From the NCBI GenBank assembly GCA_963834405.1, contig CAWIBX010000005.1:1426001-1490000 (forward strand): DNA of 64,000 bases, given 5' to 3'. Positions within the stretch are counted from its first letter, which is position 1. Each line of letters starts with the position of its first letter. Positions 32,622-42,194 of this stretch are shown here, piece after piece. Made by a program: the position numbers and the translations under genes. Source of the DNA: Bog-473 sp963834405. GTDB taxonomy: Bacteria > Actinomycetota > Acidimicrobiia > Acidimicrobiales > RAAP-2. Under the pieces are notes generated by a model. The model saw only the letters and a list, made by a program, of their open reading frames with translations, did not search any database and was not told the origin of the DNA.

Positions 32622-33923
32622 GTGAGCACCGTTGAGCACGTGGTCGGGCGCGAGGTTCTCGACTCCCGTGGGAACCCGACCGTCGAAGCTGAGGTGCTGC
32701 TCGCTTCGGGCGCGCGCGGGCGGGCCATCGCACCCTCCGGTGCATCGACCGGGATCCGTGAGGCCGTCGAGCTCCGCGACGGCGGGGAGCGTTTCGGTGG
32801 CAAGGGAGTGTTGAAAGCCGTCGGGCACGTCAACGGTGAGATCGCCGACGCCATCACCGGGCTCGACGCGCTCGATCAGCGCGACATCGACTTCACCATG
32901 ATCGATCTGGACGGCACCCCCGACAAGGGCCGCCTTGGTGCGAACGCGCTGTTGGCGGTCTCTTTGGCCAGCGCCAAGGCGGTGGCGGACGAGCTCGAGA
33001 TCCCCCTCTACCGTTCGATCGGCGGCACCAACGCCCATGCACTCCCGGTTCCGATGCTCAACGTGCTCAACGGGGGAGCGCACGCCAAGAACTCCATCGA
33101 CTTCCAGGAGTTCATGCTGATGCCCGTCGGCGCCTCGTCGTTCGGCGAGGCCCTGCGCTGGGGGACCGAGACCTATCACGCGCTCCGCTCCGTCCTGGCC
33201 GAGCGGGGCCTGGCGACCGCCGTCGGGGACGAGGGAGGCTTCGCGCCGGACCTGCCGGTCAACGAGGACGCCATTAAGCTGCTGCTCGAGGCGATAGAGC
33301 GGGCCCGCCGGACACCCGGCGAAGACATCGCCCTCGCACTCGACCCCGCGACCAGCGAGCTCTGGAAGGACGGCTCCTACGTCCTGGCCGGCGAGGGACG
33401 CACCCTGAGCCCGGCCGAGCTGGTGGACTATTGGGTCGATCTAGTCGACCGGTATCCGATCGTGTCCATTGAGGACGGGATGGCGGAGGAGGACTGGGAG
33501 GGGTGGGCGGCCCATACCAAGGCGCTCGGGGCGAGGATCCAATTGGTGGGTGACGACATCTTCGTCACCAACGCCGCCATCGTCGAGGAGGGGATCCGCG
33601 ACGGTGTGGCCAACGCCATCCTGGTCAAGCTGAACCAGATCGGCACGCTCACCGAGACCCTCGACACGGTGGCGCTGGCGACCAGGTCCTCCTACCGCCC
33701 TGTGATCTCGCACCGGTCTGGCGAAACCGAGGACACCACCATCGCCGATCTGGCCGTCGCCGTGAACGCCGGGCAGATAAAGGCGGGCGCGCCGGCGCGT
33801 TCGGATCGCGTGGCCAAGTACAACCAGCTGCTGCGAATAGAAGAGGACCTGGGGCAATCGGCCACCTTTCCCGGCCGTGCCGCACTGTCCGGCGCCGGAG
33901 GCAGCGTTGCCGCCCCGGGCTGA
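32622..33923 (+). CDS. eno: Enolase
   Basis: Interconverts 2-phosphoglycerate and phosphoenolpyruvate. The 433-residue protein has VLDSRGNPTVE, the SGASTG loop, FQEFMLMPVGA, GDEGGFAP (acid/base Glu), the metal Asp in DPATSE and SIEDGMAE, GDDIFVTN, LVKLNQIGT with the catalytic Lys, and SHRSGETEDTTIADLAV. The GTG at 32622 is well supported by AAGGAG 8 bases upstream. It is the usual partner of divIC, whose start lies within its last 17 bases. Confidence 0.97.
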   Translation: MSTVEHVVGREVLDSRGNPTVEAEVLLASGARGRAIAPSGASTGIREAVELRDGGERFGGKGVLKAVGHVNGEIADAITGLDALDQRDIDFTMIDLDGTPDKGRLGANALLAVSLASAKAVADELEIPLYRSIGGTNAHALPVPMLNVLNGGAHAKNSIDFQEFMLMPVGASSFGEALRWGTETYHALRSVLAERGLATAVGDEGGFAPDLPVNEDAIKLLLEAIERARRTPGEDIALALDPATSELWKDGSYVLAGEGRTLSPAELVDYWVDLVDRYPIVSIEDGMAEEDWEGWAAHTKALGARIQLVGDDIFVTNAAIVEEGIRDGVANAILVKLNQIGTLTETLDTVALATRSSYRPVISHRSGETEDTTIADLAVAVNAGQIKAGAPARSDRVAKYNQLLRIEEDLGQSATFPGRAALSGAGGSVAAPG

Positions 33924-34440
33924 GCGCACGCGACGCCCGGCTCGGCGCCCGGCCTCCGCCGGGAGCGTCGGCCGCGCCCGGCTGCTGCTCATCGGTGCCA
34001 TTGTGGTGTCGGCGGTCATCCTGTTCGCCTGGTTCCCGTTCGGATCGCTCCTACATCAACGCTCGACGCTTTCCGGGACCGAAGCGCAGTTGTCAGGCCT
34101 GCGCCAGCAGGACATCGCGCTCTCCCAGGAGAGCAAGAACCTCTCCGACGCAACCGAAATCGGCCGCATCGCGCGCGAGCAATATCAGCTCGTGAGCCCG
34201 GGACAGCAGGCCTATGAAGTGCTGCCGCCCGCCGGTTCGGCCGCCCCCGGCGTCCCCTATGCCGGCGATCCCGGGTCGAGCACCCCCGTCGCGCCGACCG
34301 GGGCGTCCGAACTCCCACCCGGTGGGGTCACGACGACGACGGCCCCGGCGCGGCCGGCAGCCCACCGGAGCACGCCTGCCGCACAGTCGGGCTCTGGCAT
34401 GCTGGGCCGGATGGTGCACGCGCTCGAATTCTGGCGTTGA
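33907..34440 (+). CDS. divIC: FtsB/DivIC-type septum formation initiator
   Basis: A 177-residue bitopic division protein: a basic cytosolic N terminus, one TM helix at about 27-47 (LLLIGAIVVSAVILFAWFPF), then a coiled coil (QRSTLSGTEAQLSGLRQQDIALSQ...) and IGRIAREQYQLVSPGQQAYEVLPP, a DivIC/FtsB signature. A Pro/Thr-rich tail follows and ends in a short helix. It would sit in the FtsQLB complex. The TTG at 33907 has GGAGG 5 bases upstream inside eno, so translation is coupled. eno-divIC-DUF501-ppx is a conserved actinobacterial order. Confidence 0.88.
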   Translation: MPPRAERTRRPARRPASAGSVGRARLLLIGAIVVSAVILFAWFPFGSLLHQRSTLSGTEAQLSGLRQQDIALSQESKNLSDATEIGRIAREQYQLVSPGQQAYEVLPPAGSAAPGVPYAGDPGSSTPVAPTGASELPPGGVTTTTAPARPAAHRSTPAAQSGSGMLGRMVHALEFWR

Positions 34441-34922
34441 CCCGCTCGACGGGCGCCGGCACCGCCTCGGCCGACGACGAGGCCCGCGTCGCGCTGCTCC
34501 TGGGCCGGGCCCCCGCGGGCGCCTTCACGGTCGCCGCCCGGCGGCCGGACGGCCAGCCCACGGTCATTGAGAACGCACCACTGCTACTCGACGGCACGCC
34601 CATGCCGACTCGGTTCTGGCTGGTCGATCCCGACCTCCGGAGTCGGGTCGGCCGCTTGGAGGCATCGGGCGGCGTCCGCCAGGCCGAGGCACAGGTCGAT
34701 CCCCGTCAGCTGGCCGAGTGCCATCGGCGGTACGAAGAGGAGCGCAGCGCCCTGATCCCCGCCGACTGGCCGGGCCCCCGGCCGAGTGGGGGCGTCGGCG
34801 GGACGCGCCAGGGCGTGAAGTGCCTGCACGCACACGTGGCGTGGTGGCTCGCCGGCGGGGACGATCCGGTGGGCGCCTGGGTGGCCGAACAGCTCGGCCT
34901 CTCCCGCCCGGATGACGCCTGA
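34437..34922 (+). CDS. DUF501 family protein
   Basis: A 161-residue DUF501 protein: an N-terminal half with LLGR.P.G, TVIENAPLL, TPMPTRFWLVDPDLRSRVGRLEASGG, and a C-terminal GTRQGVKCLHAHVAWWLAGGDDPVGAWVA. The Cys/His-rich KCLHAHVAW segment suggests a metal or catalytic site. The function is unknown; the gene nearly always sits between divIC and ppx in actinobacteria, which hints at a link to division or phosphate metabolism. The TTG start overlaps the divIC stop (TTGA). Confidence 0.9.
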   Translation: MTRSTGAGTASADDEARVALLLGRAPAGAFTVAARRPDGQPTVIENAPLLLDGTPMPTRFWLVDPDLRSRVGRLEASGGVRQAEAQVDPRQLAECHRRYEEERSALIPADWPGPRPSGGVGGTRQGVKCLHAHVAWWLAGGDDPVGAWVAEQLGLSRPDDA

Positions 34923-34946
34923 ACCGTCTGTGGTAGGCCAGACCAC

Positions 34947-35900
34947 GTGGACAGCTCGGGCGCGCTGGCGGCGGTGGACTGCGGGACGAACTCGACGCGG
35001 CTTCTCGTCGTCGACGGCGCGGGCGGCGTCAAGGCGCGCGAGATGCGCATCACGCGGCTCGGCCAAGGGGTAGACCGCACCCACCGCTTGGATCCGGAGG
35101 CCGTGGACCGGACGTTGGCCGTGCTCCGCGCCTACCGGTCGGCCATGGACACCGAGCACGTCGCCCGGGCGCGGCTGGTCGCGACCTCGGCGGTACGGGA
35201 CGCCACGGACGGGGAGGCGTTCTTGGCGTCGGCGTCGGACATCGTCGGCGTGGACGCCGAGCTGCTCAGCGGGGAAGAGGAAGGCCGCCTGTCGTACCTG
35301 GGTGCCACGCGCGGGCTGGAGGAGGGAGGCACGACCGTCGTGCTCGACATCGGCGGCGGCTCCACCGAGGTCGCGCTGAAGGTGCGCGGCGCTATCCGAT
35401 CGGTGTCGATGAACCTCGGGTGTGTCAGGGTGACGGAACGGTTTCTCCGCGCGGACCCTCCGACGGATGAGGAGGTCGCCGCCGCCCGCGCGGCCATCGA
35501 CGACGAGCTCGACCGGGCGGTCCGGGCCATCCCGGAACTGGCGGCCGTCGGGCCCGGTGACCGGCTGATCGGGCTGGCCGGCACCGTCTCCACCCTCGCC
35601 ATGCTGGAGCTCGGCTTGTCCTCCTACGACCGGGATGCCATTCACCACGCCGTGCTCTCGCGCCGCGCAGTCGAACACTGGCGCCGGGTGCTGGGTGCGG
35701 AGCCGATTGCCGCCCGGGCGAAACGGGAGGGCCTGCCCGAGGGCCGTCAGGACGTGATCTTCGGTGGTGCCCTCGTCCTCGACGCGGTGATGCGGAGACT
35801 CGGGATGTCGGAGTGCCTGGTGTCCGAGTCGGACATCCTCGACGGCCTCGTGCTGTCGCTCTGCCCGGCCGGCGCGCCTACCGGCCGGGAGTGCCGCTAG
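34947..35900 (+). CDS. ppx: Ppx/GppA family exopolyphosphatase
   Basis: Hydrolyses polyphosphate or pppGpp. The 317-residue protein has the actin-like ATPase fold: VDCGTNSTRLLVV (phosphate 1), TSAVRDATDGEAFL, LLSGEEEGRLSYLGA, VLDIGGGSTEVAL (phosphate 2) and GLAGTVSTLAML. The length matches the short mycobacterial Ppx1 type without a C-terminal HD domain. It is the last gene of the eno-divIC-DUF501-ppx run. Its TAG stop shares the palindrome CTAG with the stop of the convergent gene. Confidence 0.92.
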   Translation: MDSSGALAAVDCGTNSTRLLVVDGAGGVKAREMRITRLGQGVDRTHRLDPEAVDRTLAVLRAYRSAMDTEHVARARLVATSAVRDATDGEAFLASASDIVGVDAELLSGEEEGRLSYLGATRGLEEGGTTVVLDIGGGSTEVALKVRGAIRSVSMNLGCVRVTERFLRADPPTDEEVAAARAAIDDELDRAVRAIPELAAVGPGDRLIGLAGTVSTLAMLELGLSSYDRDAIHHAVLSRRAVEHWRRVLGAEPIAARAKREGLPEGRQDVIFGGALVLDAVMRRLGMSECLVSESDILDGLVLSLCPAGAPTGRECR

Positions 35901-37642
35901 GCCCCGGCGGCCTGCACCTGGCGGACGGTCACCTTCCGGGCGGGAATCACGGCGGAGAGGACGCCCGCGTCGACGGTCCGGTACGGCACCTGCAAGGAGC
36001 GGAGCGCGGCGACGAAGTTGGCCTCGGGGATGCCGTCCGGGCCGGCGATGGTCGAGCCCCCGGTGAACTGGGACAACCCGAGCGCCATTTGAGAGGGGGG
36101 AACGAAGATCCAAGCCTGTTGCGGTGCCGCGTCCACGGTGCGGTCGAAGGCCTTCTGCCGGTCCACGTCTCCGGTGGCCGTCGTAACGGTCAGGCCGGAG
36201 CCGGCCAGGAAGTCGACCTTGTACGCCACCCAGTAGTCGGCGAAGCCGGCGCGGACGCCATGGGCTCGCAGTGTCGCGACGGCGCGGTCGACCGGCGCGT
36301 CCGGGTTGCCCCAGCCCGAGGGCAGCGCGGAGACGGTCGTGGCGTTGTCGCCTGCGAGCGCGAAGACCGAGAGCACCATGCCCGCGACGAGTACCGCGCT
36401 CATGGCCAGGACTGCGACCGATGCCGGGCCGGACGCGGACAGGTTGCGGGCCGCGGTGAGGCGACGCACACCGTCCTCCAGGCCGGCGGCCAGGGCAAGG
36501 GCGAGCGGCGGCCCCAGGAACACGATGTAGCGGCCGTCCTGCCAGTACCACGTCCCGGGCTGCGCCGCGAAGAGGAACGGGAAAGCGAGGACGGTGACGC
36601 CCAGGGCCAGCCAGCGGCCTCCCCGGGCCGCGCACAGGAGGACGGCGACCCCGACGATCGTGAGGACGACGATCGTGACGACGACGCCCAGGCCGTGCCG
36701 GATGCCCGCACCGGTCCCCCCGAAGAGGAACGTGCCGCTGAACAAGTGGCGAAGATCGAGCTCGATCGGCAGCGACAGGTGGCCGAAGACGTTCAGTCGG
36801 CCCCAGAAGCCGGTGTTCAGCGACGTGATCGCCCCGTTGGGGAAGCTGGACGGCTTCAACGACGCGAATCCCGACTGCACGTTCGCCCACAGCCATGGCA
36901 GCGCTCCCACGCAGAAGGCGGCCACCCCCGCCGCGAGCCGAGGGACCCAGTCCCGCCACGGCCGGGGTCCGCCGACGACCGCCCCGATGACCATCAGCCC
37001 GGCCGGAAGGAGGAAGTAGACGATCTCCGGGGACGACCACCAGCCGATGCCCGCGAACAACCCCAGCGCGCACATGTCGAGCCACGCGGACGACCCGTCC
37101 AGCAGGCGCAGGGCCAGCACGAGGCAGGCGAGGCCGCAGGTCATGGTCACGCCACGGAACCCGAACTCGCGAGTCGAGTTCGCGACGGCGGCGTCCGGTA
37201 CCACCCACACCAGGGCACCGGTGAGCATCGCCAGTGTGGGGGAGCGGACGAGGCGGCTCGCGGCCCGCCAGGTCAGGATGCCCGCGAGCGCGGACAGGAC
37301 CACCCCGGTCAGTCCCAGGACGAAGGCGCTGTGTCCGAAGAGTGCGAACAGCAGGGCAACGACGTAGGTCTCTCCGCCACCGTACGTCTGGCCCCAATAG
37401 AAGGCGTAGAAATGGCCGTGCAGGGCGTCGTTGGCCATGAAGCCGACGAGGGCCTCGTCGGAGGTCGTGGGGACGTGGAAGAGGTACCACAGCCGCATGA
37501 CGAGCCCCAGCGCGATCGCGAGGACGGTGAGCGTCAGCGCGATCCGCGACACGCGGGGAGCGACCGAGTCCGCGGACCGGGGCGCCGCCGCGGGCTCGTC
37601 CGTTCGGGACGTCGCCAGGTCGTCGCCCGTCGCGGTGCTCAC
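35897..37642 (-). CDS. GT39-like multi-spanning membrane glycosyltransferase
   Basis: A 581-residue integral membrane protein with about eleven hydrophobic helices. The first periplasmic loop has VPTTSDEALVGFMA, the acidic DE motif of GT39-type enzymes that take sugars from polyprenyl phosphates, and GWWSSPEIVYF follows. The last 120 residues form a soluble domain. It is probably part of the surface-glycan system, with sugar and acceptor unknown. The GTG at 37642 lies 8 bases after the stop of the related 604-residue protein, so they form an operon. Confidence 0.8.
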   Translation of the reverse strand: MSTATGDDLATSRTDEPAAAPRSADSVAPRVSRIALTLTVLAIALGLVMRLWYLFHVPTTSDEALVGFMANDALHGHFYAFYWGQTYGGGETYVVALLFALFGHSAFVLGLTGVVLSALAGILTWRAASRLVRSPTLAMLTGALVWVVPDAAVANSTREFGFRGVTMTCGLACLVLALRLLDGSSAWLDMCALGLFAGIGWWSSPEIVYFLLPAGLMVIGAVVGGPRPWRDWVPRLAAGVAAFCVGALPWLWANVQSGFASLKPSSFPNGAITSLNTGFWGRLNVFGHLSLPIELDLRHLFSGTFLFGGTGAGIRHGLGVVVTIVVLTIVGVAVLLCAARGGRWLALGVTVLAFPFLFAAQPGTWYWQDGRYIVFLGPPLALALAAGLEDGVRRLTAARNLSASGPASVAVLAMSAVLVAGMVLSVFALAGDNATTVSALPSGWGNPDAPVDRAVATLRAHGVRAGFADYWVAYKVDFLAGSGLTVTTATGDVDRQKAFDRTVDAAPQQAWIFVPPSQMALGLSQFTGGSTIAGPDGIPEANFVAALRSLQVPYRTVDAGVLSAVIPARKVTVRQVQAAGA

Positions 37643-37650
37643 GTCACTCG

Positions 37651-39465
37651 TCAAGTGGTGCCGACGGCCCGGCCCACGCCGTACCAGACGTACACCCCGT
37701 GCGTGTGGACGGGTGGCCGCCCGATGACCCAGGTCACGAACCGGCGGGCGGCAGGTGCGTTGGCGCCCGGTCCCATGATGAAGGACTGGACGTCCCAGGC
37801 GCGCCACTGCGATCGGAGTGCGGTCCGGATGGACGATGTCTCGGCGACGGGTGAGCCCGATTGGATGGCGTCGAGCGTGCCCGAGGTCAACGTCGGGGTT
37901 CCCCACTGGGACTGCCCGGTGCCCGGAGTCGGCACGAGCGCGTACGCACCCGGCATCTTGAAGCGCATGGCGGCCGCGGCCTGCCACAGCATGGCGTCTG
38001 CGTCGGTCGTGGACGTCGCCGGGTAGACGACGGCGACCGACCCGCCCGGAATGGTGTCGACCGCCGTGGTGGTGAAGAACGAGGGGGTGTCCACCGACAC
38101 CTGCGGGTAGGGCAGGCTGGGCAGAAGCGGCACCAGCGAGGCCACCGCCACCCCGACGGAGACAGCGAGACCGGCCCACGCGGCCGGCCAGCGGTTCCAG
38201 CGACGAAGACGCTCGAGCGCAATGCCCATCACGAGCGCGGCGAACAGGAACACGAAAACCGCGAACCGCGCCAGCGCAGCACCGGTGAACAGCGGGAGGT
38301 GGTGGAAGATCGCGCCGGGCAACCGGAAGCCGGTGTTGTGGTTGTCGACCAGAAGGGGAGAGCCCAGCGACAAGAGGTAGGCGCAGAGGGTCAGCACGGA
38401 GGCGACGATCACCACCTTGGAGCGGCGGCATACGGCGACGCACCCGATGAGCAGGAGCAGCAGCGGGATCCCGATGTAGGCGGCGTTCTCGGAGAGATTG
38501 TTGGCGAAGTGGTCCGAAATCGCCGTGGCGCCGGCGGGGGAGATGATCTGGTTCGACGTCGGGATCACGGCACCGAGGAGGTCGGCCTGATACTGACCGA
38601 AGGGGATGGTCAACGTGTAGTGCAGCGGCCCCTGGGTGGAGTACCAGACGGGATACGCGAGCACGACGACGGCGATGCCCAGTGCAAGGCCGAGCGCGCG
38701 GAGAGCGGGGACCAGATGATCACGGACCCGGTCCACGTTGAGCGGCACGACCAGGACGAGCGCGACAAGAGCAAGCACGGCTGTGGTGGCGAGCACCTCG
38801 GTGGAGACGAAGTACTGCGCGATGACGAGGAGCCCCAACACGACGCCCATGATGCGAGGTGAGTAGCGCTGCCTGACGACGATCTCGTCCAGCACTATGA
38901 AGATGAAAGGGACGAAAGCGACGAACATCGTGTGGAGGTGCGCGATCCCCTCTGCGACGACGTAGGGCGAGAAGCCGAAGAGGAGTCCGCCGAAGAAGGC
39001 CGCAGGACGCCATTGCGTCCAGTGCCGGATGAAGCAATACCCCGCCACGGCGTTGGCGAAGAACGCGAAAGAGATGATGAAATTCGTGGCCGCCACCGGT
39101 CCCCACACCGCGGTCACGGGGCTGGCGATCAGCGCCAGCAGCGGGATCGCCACGTTGGCGGCGTAGTTGGCACCGTACGGCACGTTCACCCAGTGGCTGA
39201 ACATCGGATTGACGCCGTGACTCAGTGCGAACGGCGTCCAGGCCAGCGTCCACGCGTCCAGCTTGGGATCCTGGCTCCCTTGCAGCGCCCGCGTCGCCCC
39301 CGTGGTCCACGCGTCCCAATTGGCCAGGACGGCCAGCAAGAGATAGGTCCCGACGACGAGGACCGTCGCGACGACGTCGGGGCGCCGCAGGCTGATCGGG
39401 GTCGTGGACGGAGGAGCTTCGGTAGGCTGTGGGTGATCGGCCACGGCCTGCGTCGTCAGTGTCAT
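37651..39465 (-). CDS. Multi-spanning membrane protein, GT-C glycosyltransferase-like
   Basis: A 604-residue protein with about ten to twelve membrane helices and a C-terminal soluble domain. The first loop, SQDPKLDAWTLAWTPFAL, then NVPYGANYAANVAIPL, recalls actinobacterial GT-C-like proteins; AHLHTMFVAF lies between helices. The N-terminal 30 residues are hydrophilic and Pro/Thr-rich. A role in sugar transfer across the membrane is inferred from topology and context only. ATG 39465 was chosen; no Shine-Dalgarno is evident. Its divergent neighbour at 39739 is a methyltransferase of the same region. Confidence 0.72.
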   Translation of the reverse strand: MTLTTQAVADHPQPTEAPPSTTPISLRRPDVVATVLVVGTYLLLAVLANWDAWTTGATRALQGSQDPKLDAWTLAWTPFALSHGVNPMFSHWVNVPYGANYAANVAIPLLALIASPVTAVWGPVAATNFIISFAFFANAVAGYCFIRHWTQWRPAAFFGGLLFGFSPYVVAEGIAHLHTMFVAFVPFIFIVLDEIVVRQRYSPRIMGVVLGLLVIAQYFVSTEVLATTAVLALVALVLVVPLNVDRVRDHLVPALRALGLALGIAVVVLAYPVWYSTQGPLHYTLTIPFGQYQADLLGAVIPTSNQIISPAGATAISDHFANNLSENAAYIGIPLLLLLIGCVAVCRRSKVVIVASVLTLCAYLLSLGSPLLVDNHNTGFRLPGAIFHHLPLFTGAALARFAVFVFLFAALVMGIALERLRRWNRWPAAWAGLAVSVGVAVASLVPLLPSLPYPQVSVDTPSFFTTTAVDTIPGGSVAVVYPATSTTDADAMLWQAAAAMRFKMPGAYALVPTPGTGQSQWGTPTLTSGTLDAIQSGSPVAETSSIRTALRSQWRAWDVQSFIMGPGANAPAARRFVTWVIGRPPVHTHGVYVWYGVGRAVGTT

Positions 39466-39738
39466 GGACGGCAAAGCGTGACGGGCGCGCGCGCGTCAAA
39501 CCGCCCGTCTAGCTGGGACTTCGTCATTGCAGCCGGCGATCGAGGGAGAGCGGGGACGTCCGACCCATGATCGGGAGAATCTAGTCCGCAGGGTGCCACG
39601 CCCGTGGTCACGTGTGACCGACGGTGCAGGAAAAGTCGGGTGCGGGGTCGACGTGCAACGCCACTCGGCGCAGGCGGCACGATGGGGTCTCGGTAGACTC
39701 GGACAGTTCCAGCTGCGCTGCTTCCCCCTTTCGCCGAC

Positions 39739-40908
39739 ATGCCCGATTACGACGTAAACGAGAACAGCGACGTCTACTACCAAGGACGGTATTGGAACGA
39801 CTACGCCGCCGTCGTCCGGACGATCAACGAACGCATCTCGGGTGATCCCGCGCTGTCTTGGTACCACCACTTTGCGAAAATGTCGGATCGCACCTTCGAG
39901 CGCGCGCTCATCCTCAACTGTGGCAACGGATGGGTCGAACGTGACCTGCTGAACTCCGGCTTGATCCTCGAGGCAGTCGGCATCGACTATTCCGAGGACT
40001 TGCTCATAGAGGCGAGGGCGGCCGCCGAGCAGGGCAGCCTGCCGCTCACCTACCAGCAGGCCAATGTGAACGCGGACGCCTTCCCGGACGGTGAGTTCGA
40101 CCTGGTGGTGAACCACGCCGCCGCCCATCACATCGCCGCCATCGACCGGGTCTTCCGCGAGATCTGCCGCACCCTTCCCGAGGACGGCTGGTTCGTCTCC
40201 ATGGACTACGTCGGACCACACCGCAACCAATACCTCCCCTCGGCGTGGGAGGCGGCGTGGCAGCTCAACGAGCAGATTCCCGAGGCGCTGCGGCAGGATC
40301 TCCGATATCCGCATCTGCCCACCATGCTGGTCATCGATCCCACCGAGGCGATCCACTCGGAGCTGATCGTCGGGATGTTCCACCGGTACTTCGCCGTGAG
40401 CCAATTCAGGCCTCTCGGTGGTGCCATCGCCTATCCGCTCCTCACCCACAACACGAACATGTGGGAATCGAGCGACGAGGGAGCCCGGACCTATTGGATC
40501 GAGCGCATTCTGGAGGAGGACGGCCGGTTCCTCGAGGACGATCCGGATTCGTCGCTCTTCGCCTACTTCGCCGGCACGCCCGACAAGTCTGTGCTCCTGG
40601 AGTACGACTCGTTGTCGAAATGGGAGGCGGAAGAGGCGGAGCGGGAGGAGGTGGCGTCCCACAACGGCGGGGAGTACTACCCGCGTGGTGCAATGGCGTC
40701 GGCACTGATCGACAGCGAGGATGAGCACCGCCAGGCGCAGCTGGCTCGGGCCCGGGCCGCCGAGCTGGAGTCCGAGCTAGCAGACCTCCGCTCCGGGCTG
40801 CTCCTCTCGTCGATCAGACGTTTTCTCGATGCACCGACGACGCGGCGGGTGCGGCAGAACCAGCTGGTCGCTGCGGTCGAGCGTCGGATCCGGTCGGCCC
40901 TGTCCTAG
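39739..40908 (+). CDS. SAM-dependent methyltransferase with helical tail
   Basis: A 389-residue protein with a class I methyltransferase domain at about 35-200: RALILNCGNGWVERDLL (motif I, with Asn in the usual Gly/Asp position), VGIDYSEDLLIEA, FDLVVNHAAAHHI and EDGWFVSMDYVG. The C-terminal 130 residues are highly charged helix (KWEAEEAEREEV, RARAAELESELADLRSGLL) ending in a basic tail. It likely modifies a sugar of the glycan made by the flanking genes. The leader of about 40 bases after a GGTAGACT box (39689-39696) has no clear Shine-Dalgarno. Confidence 0.78.
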   Translation: MPDYDVNENSDVYYQGRYWNDYAAVVRTINERISGDPALSWYHHFAKMSDRTFERALILNCGNGWVERDLLNSGLILEAVGIDYSEDLLIEARAAAEQGSLPLTYQQANVNADAFPDGEFDLVVNHAAAHHIAAIDRVFREICRTLPEDGWFVSMDYVGPHRNQYLPSAWEAAWQLNEQIPEALRQDLRYPHLPTMLVIDPTEAIHSELIVGMFHRYFAVSQFRPLGGAIAYPLLTHNTNMWESSDEGARTYWIERILEEDGRFLEDDPDSSLFAYFAGTPDKSVLLEYDSLSKWEAEEAEREEVASHNGGEYYPRGAMASALIDSEDEHRQAQLARARAAELESELADLRSGLLLSSIRRFLDAPTTRRVRQNQLVAAVERRIRSALS

Positions 40909-40919
40909 CCGTCGGAGGA

Positions 40920-42194
40920 TCAGAGCACTCCCAGTTCCCGCAGCGAATCGCCGACTGCGGACGCGTACGACTCCGCGGAGTAGGCCCGGCTGCTCTCCCG
41001 GATGTGCGCGCTCAGTGCGGTCGACCCCGCGGGATCGTCGAGCAAATCGGAGACGATGCGGGCGCATTCGTCCACGGTGCGGAAGGCAGTGTCGCATCCG
41101 AGCACGTCGACCACTTCCTTCGGCCCGCCCCGGCCGTAGACGACGGGGATGCACCCGAAGCTGGCGGCCTCTATGGGTGTGATGCCCCAATGCTCCAATC
41201 TCTCGGGGAACTCGTCGGCATCCACCCCGAATCCGGTGGCGTGGATCAGCACGGCCGAACGCTCGTACAGCGTGGCGAGGTCGGCACGGGCGATGTTCGG
41301 GTAGAACGTGCAGTTGAGTCCGGCTGCGAGTGCCTGGAGTTCGTGGAACCGGCTCCGGCCTTCCGGGCTCGGGTGGATGGAGCCGGCCAGCGCGAGCTCG
41401 ACGTCGTGTGCACCGCTCGCGGCGAGGCGCCGGAAGGCCTCAATGACGACGTCCTGGCGCTTGTTGTGGCCACTGGCGAAGAAGCGTCCCACGGTCAGGA
41501 CGGTCCGGCGTTCGGGCCACGGGAGCCCGGCGGTCGCGTCGGACCAGACCGCACAGGCCCGGATGAGCCGGATGGGCGGGGCCTTCAAGCCGTAGTGCCG
41601 GATCAGGCCGTTCACGTTGCGCCGGACGTATTCGGAGTACACCCAGATCTCGTCGTAGTCCCCGAGCCAGTGCCCTCGTTGCTCGACCTGCTTGTCCGGG
41701 ATCCAGAACGGGAACTGAATGTGGTACACGCTTCGGTCCCCGAACGCCTGCACCGGGGGCACGATGGAGTTCCCGATGACCGTCGAGAACCGGCAGTGAC
41801 CGCGTTCGACCGATCGCCACGGGAGCGCGGTGCCGATGACGTGCTCGAACCCGAAAGTGGCTTCGATCTGCCGGATCCGGATGGTGCTGTAGCGCTGCGG
41901 CGTCGTGAAGACCACGTTGGACGTGCCCACGAACGAGGAGAGAACAGAGGCCAGCTCGAAGAGCATGCGTTCGCCGCCGCCGGGGACCAGCTCGTACGGG
42001 GAGTACAGCACGAACTGCGCGTCACCCAGGGCGCGGTCGCCGGCGGCGACGTCATGGTCGACGGGTCTGATCCTGGCCAACTCGGTCCGGGGCGCGAGGT
42101 CGGGGTTGCGGCGCAGCGCACCCTGTCTGGCTTCCAGGAGTGCGCCCCACTTCTTCACGAAGCGAACACGGTTGATCTCCGAAATGTTGTGCAA
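40920..42194 (-). CDS. GT4 glycosyltransferase, probable C-terminal half of a frameshifted GT2-GT4 protein
   Basis: A 424-residue open frame with a GT4 (GT-B) glycosyltransferase: VLYSPYELVPGGGERMLFELA near the N terminus, VLTVGRFFASGHNKRQDVVIEAF, VELALAGS, and the nucleotide-sugar site GFGVDADEFPERLEHWGITPIEAASFGCIPVVY. The first 45 residues (HNISEINRVRFVKKWGALL) look like the end of a GT2 domain rather than a protein start. The upstream GT2 frame breaks at about 42201-42210, exactly where this frame takes over. I read the two as one gene interrupted by a +1 shift; as a separate protein the GT4 part could still be made from ATG 42194. Confidence 0.8.
   Translation of the reverse strand: MHNISEINRVRFVKKWGALLEARQGALRRNPDLAPRTELARIRPVDHDVAAGDRALGDAQFVLYSPYELVPGGGERMLFELASVLSSFVGTSNVVFTTPQRYSTIRIRQIEATFGFEHVIGTALPWRSVERGHCRFSTVIGNSIVPPVQAFGDRSVYHIQFPFWIPDKQVEQRGHWLGDYDEIWVYSEYVRRNVNGLIRHYGLKAPPIRLIRACAVWSDATAGLPWPERRTVLTVGRFFASGHNKRQDVVIEAFRRLAASGAHDVELALAGSIHPSPEGRSRFHELQALAAGLNCTFYPNIARADLATLYERSAVLIHATGFGVDADEFPERLEHWGITPIEAASFGCIPVVYGRGGPKEVVDVLGCDTAFRTVDECARIVSDLLDDPAGSTALSAHIRESSRAYSAESYASAVGDSLRELGVL

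Noticed and set aside
35813..38026. Open frame of over 700 codons on the plus strand antisense to the membrane protein genes
   Set aside because: Low-complexity Arg/Gly/Asp-rich translation, no start signals, and opposite to clear membrane proteins.
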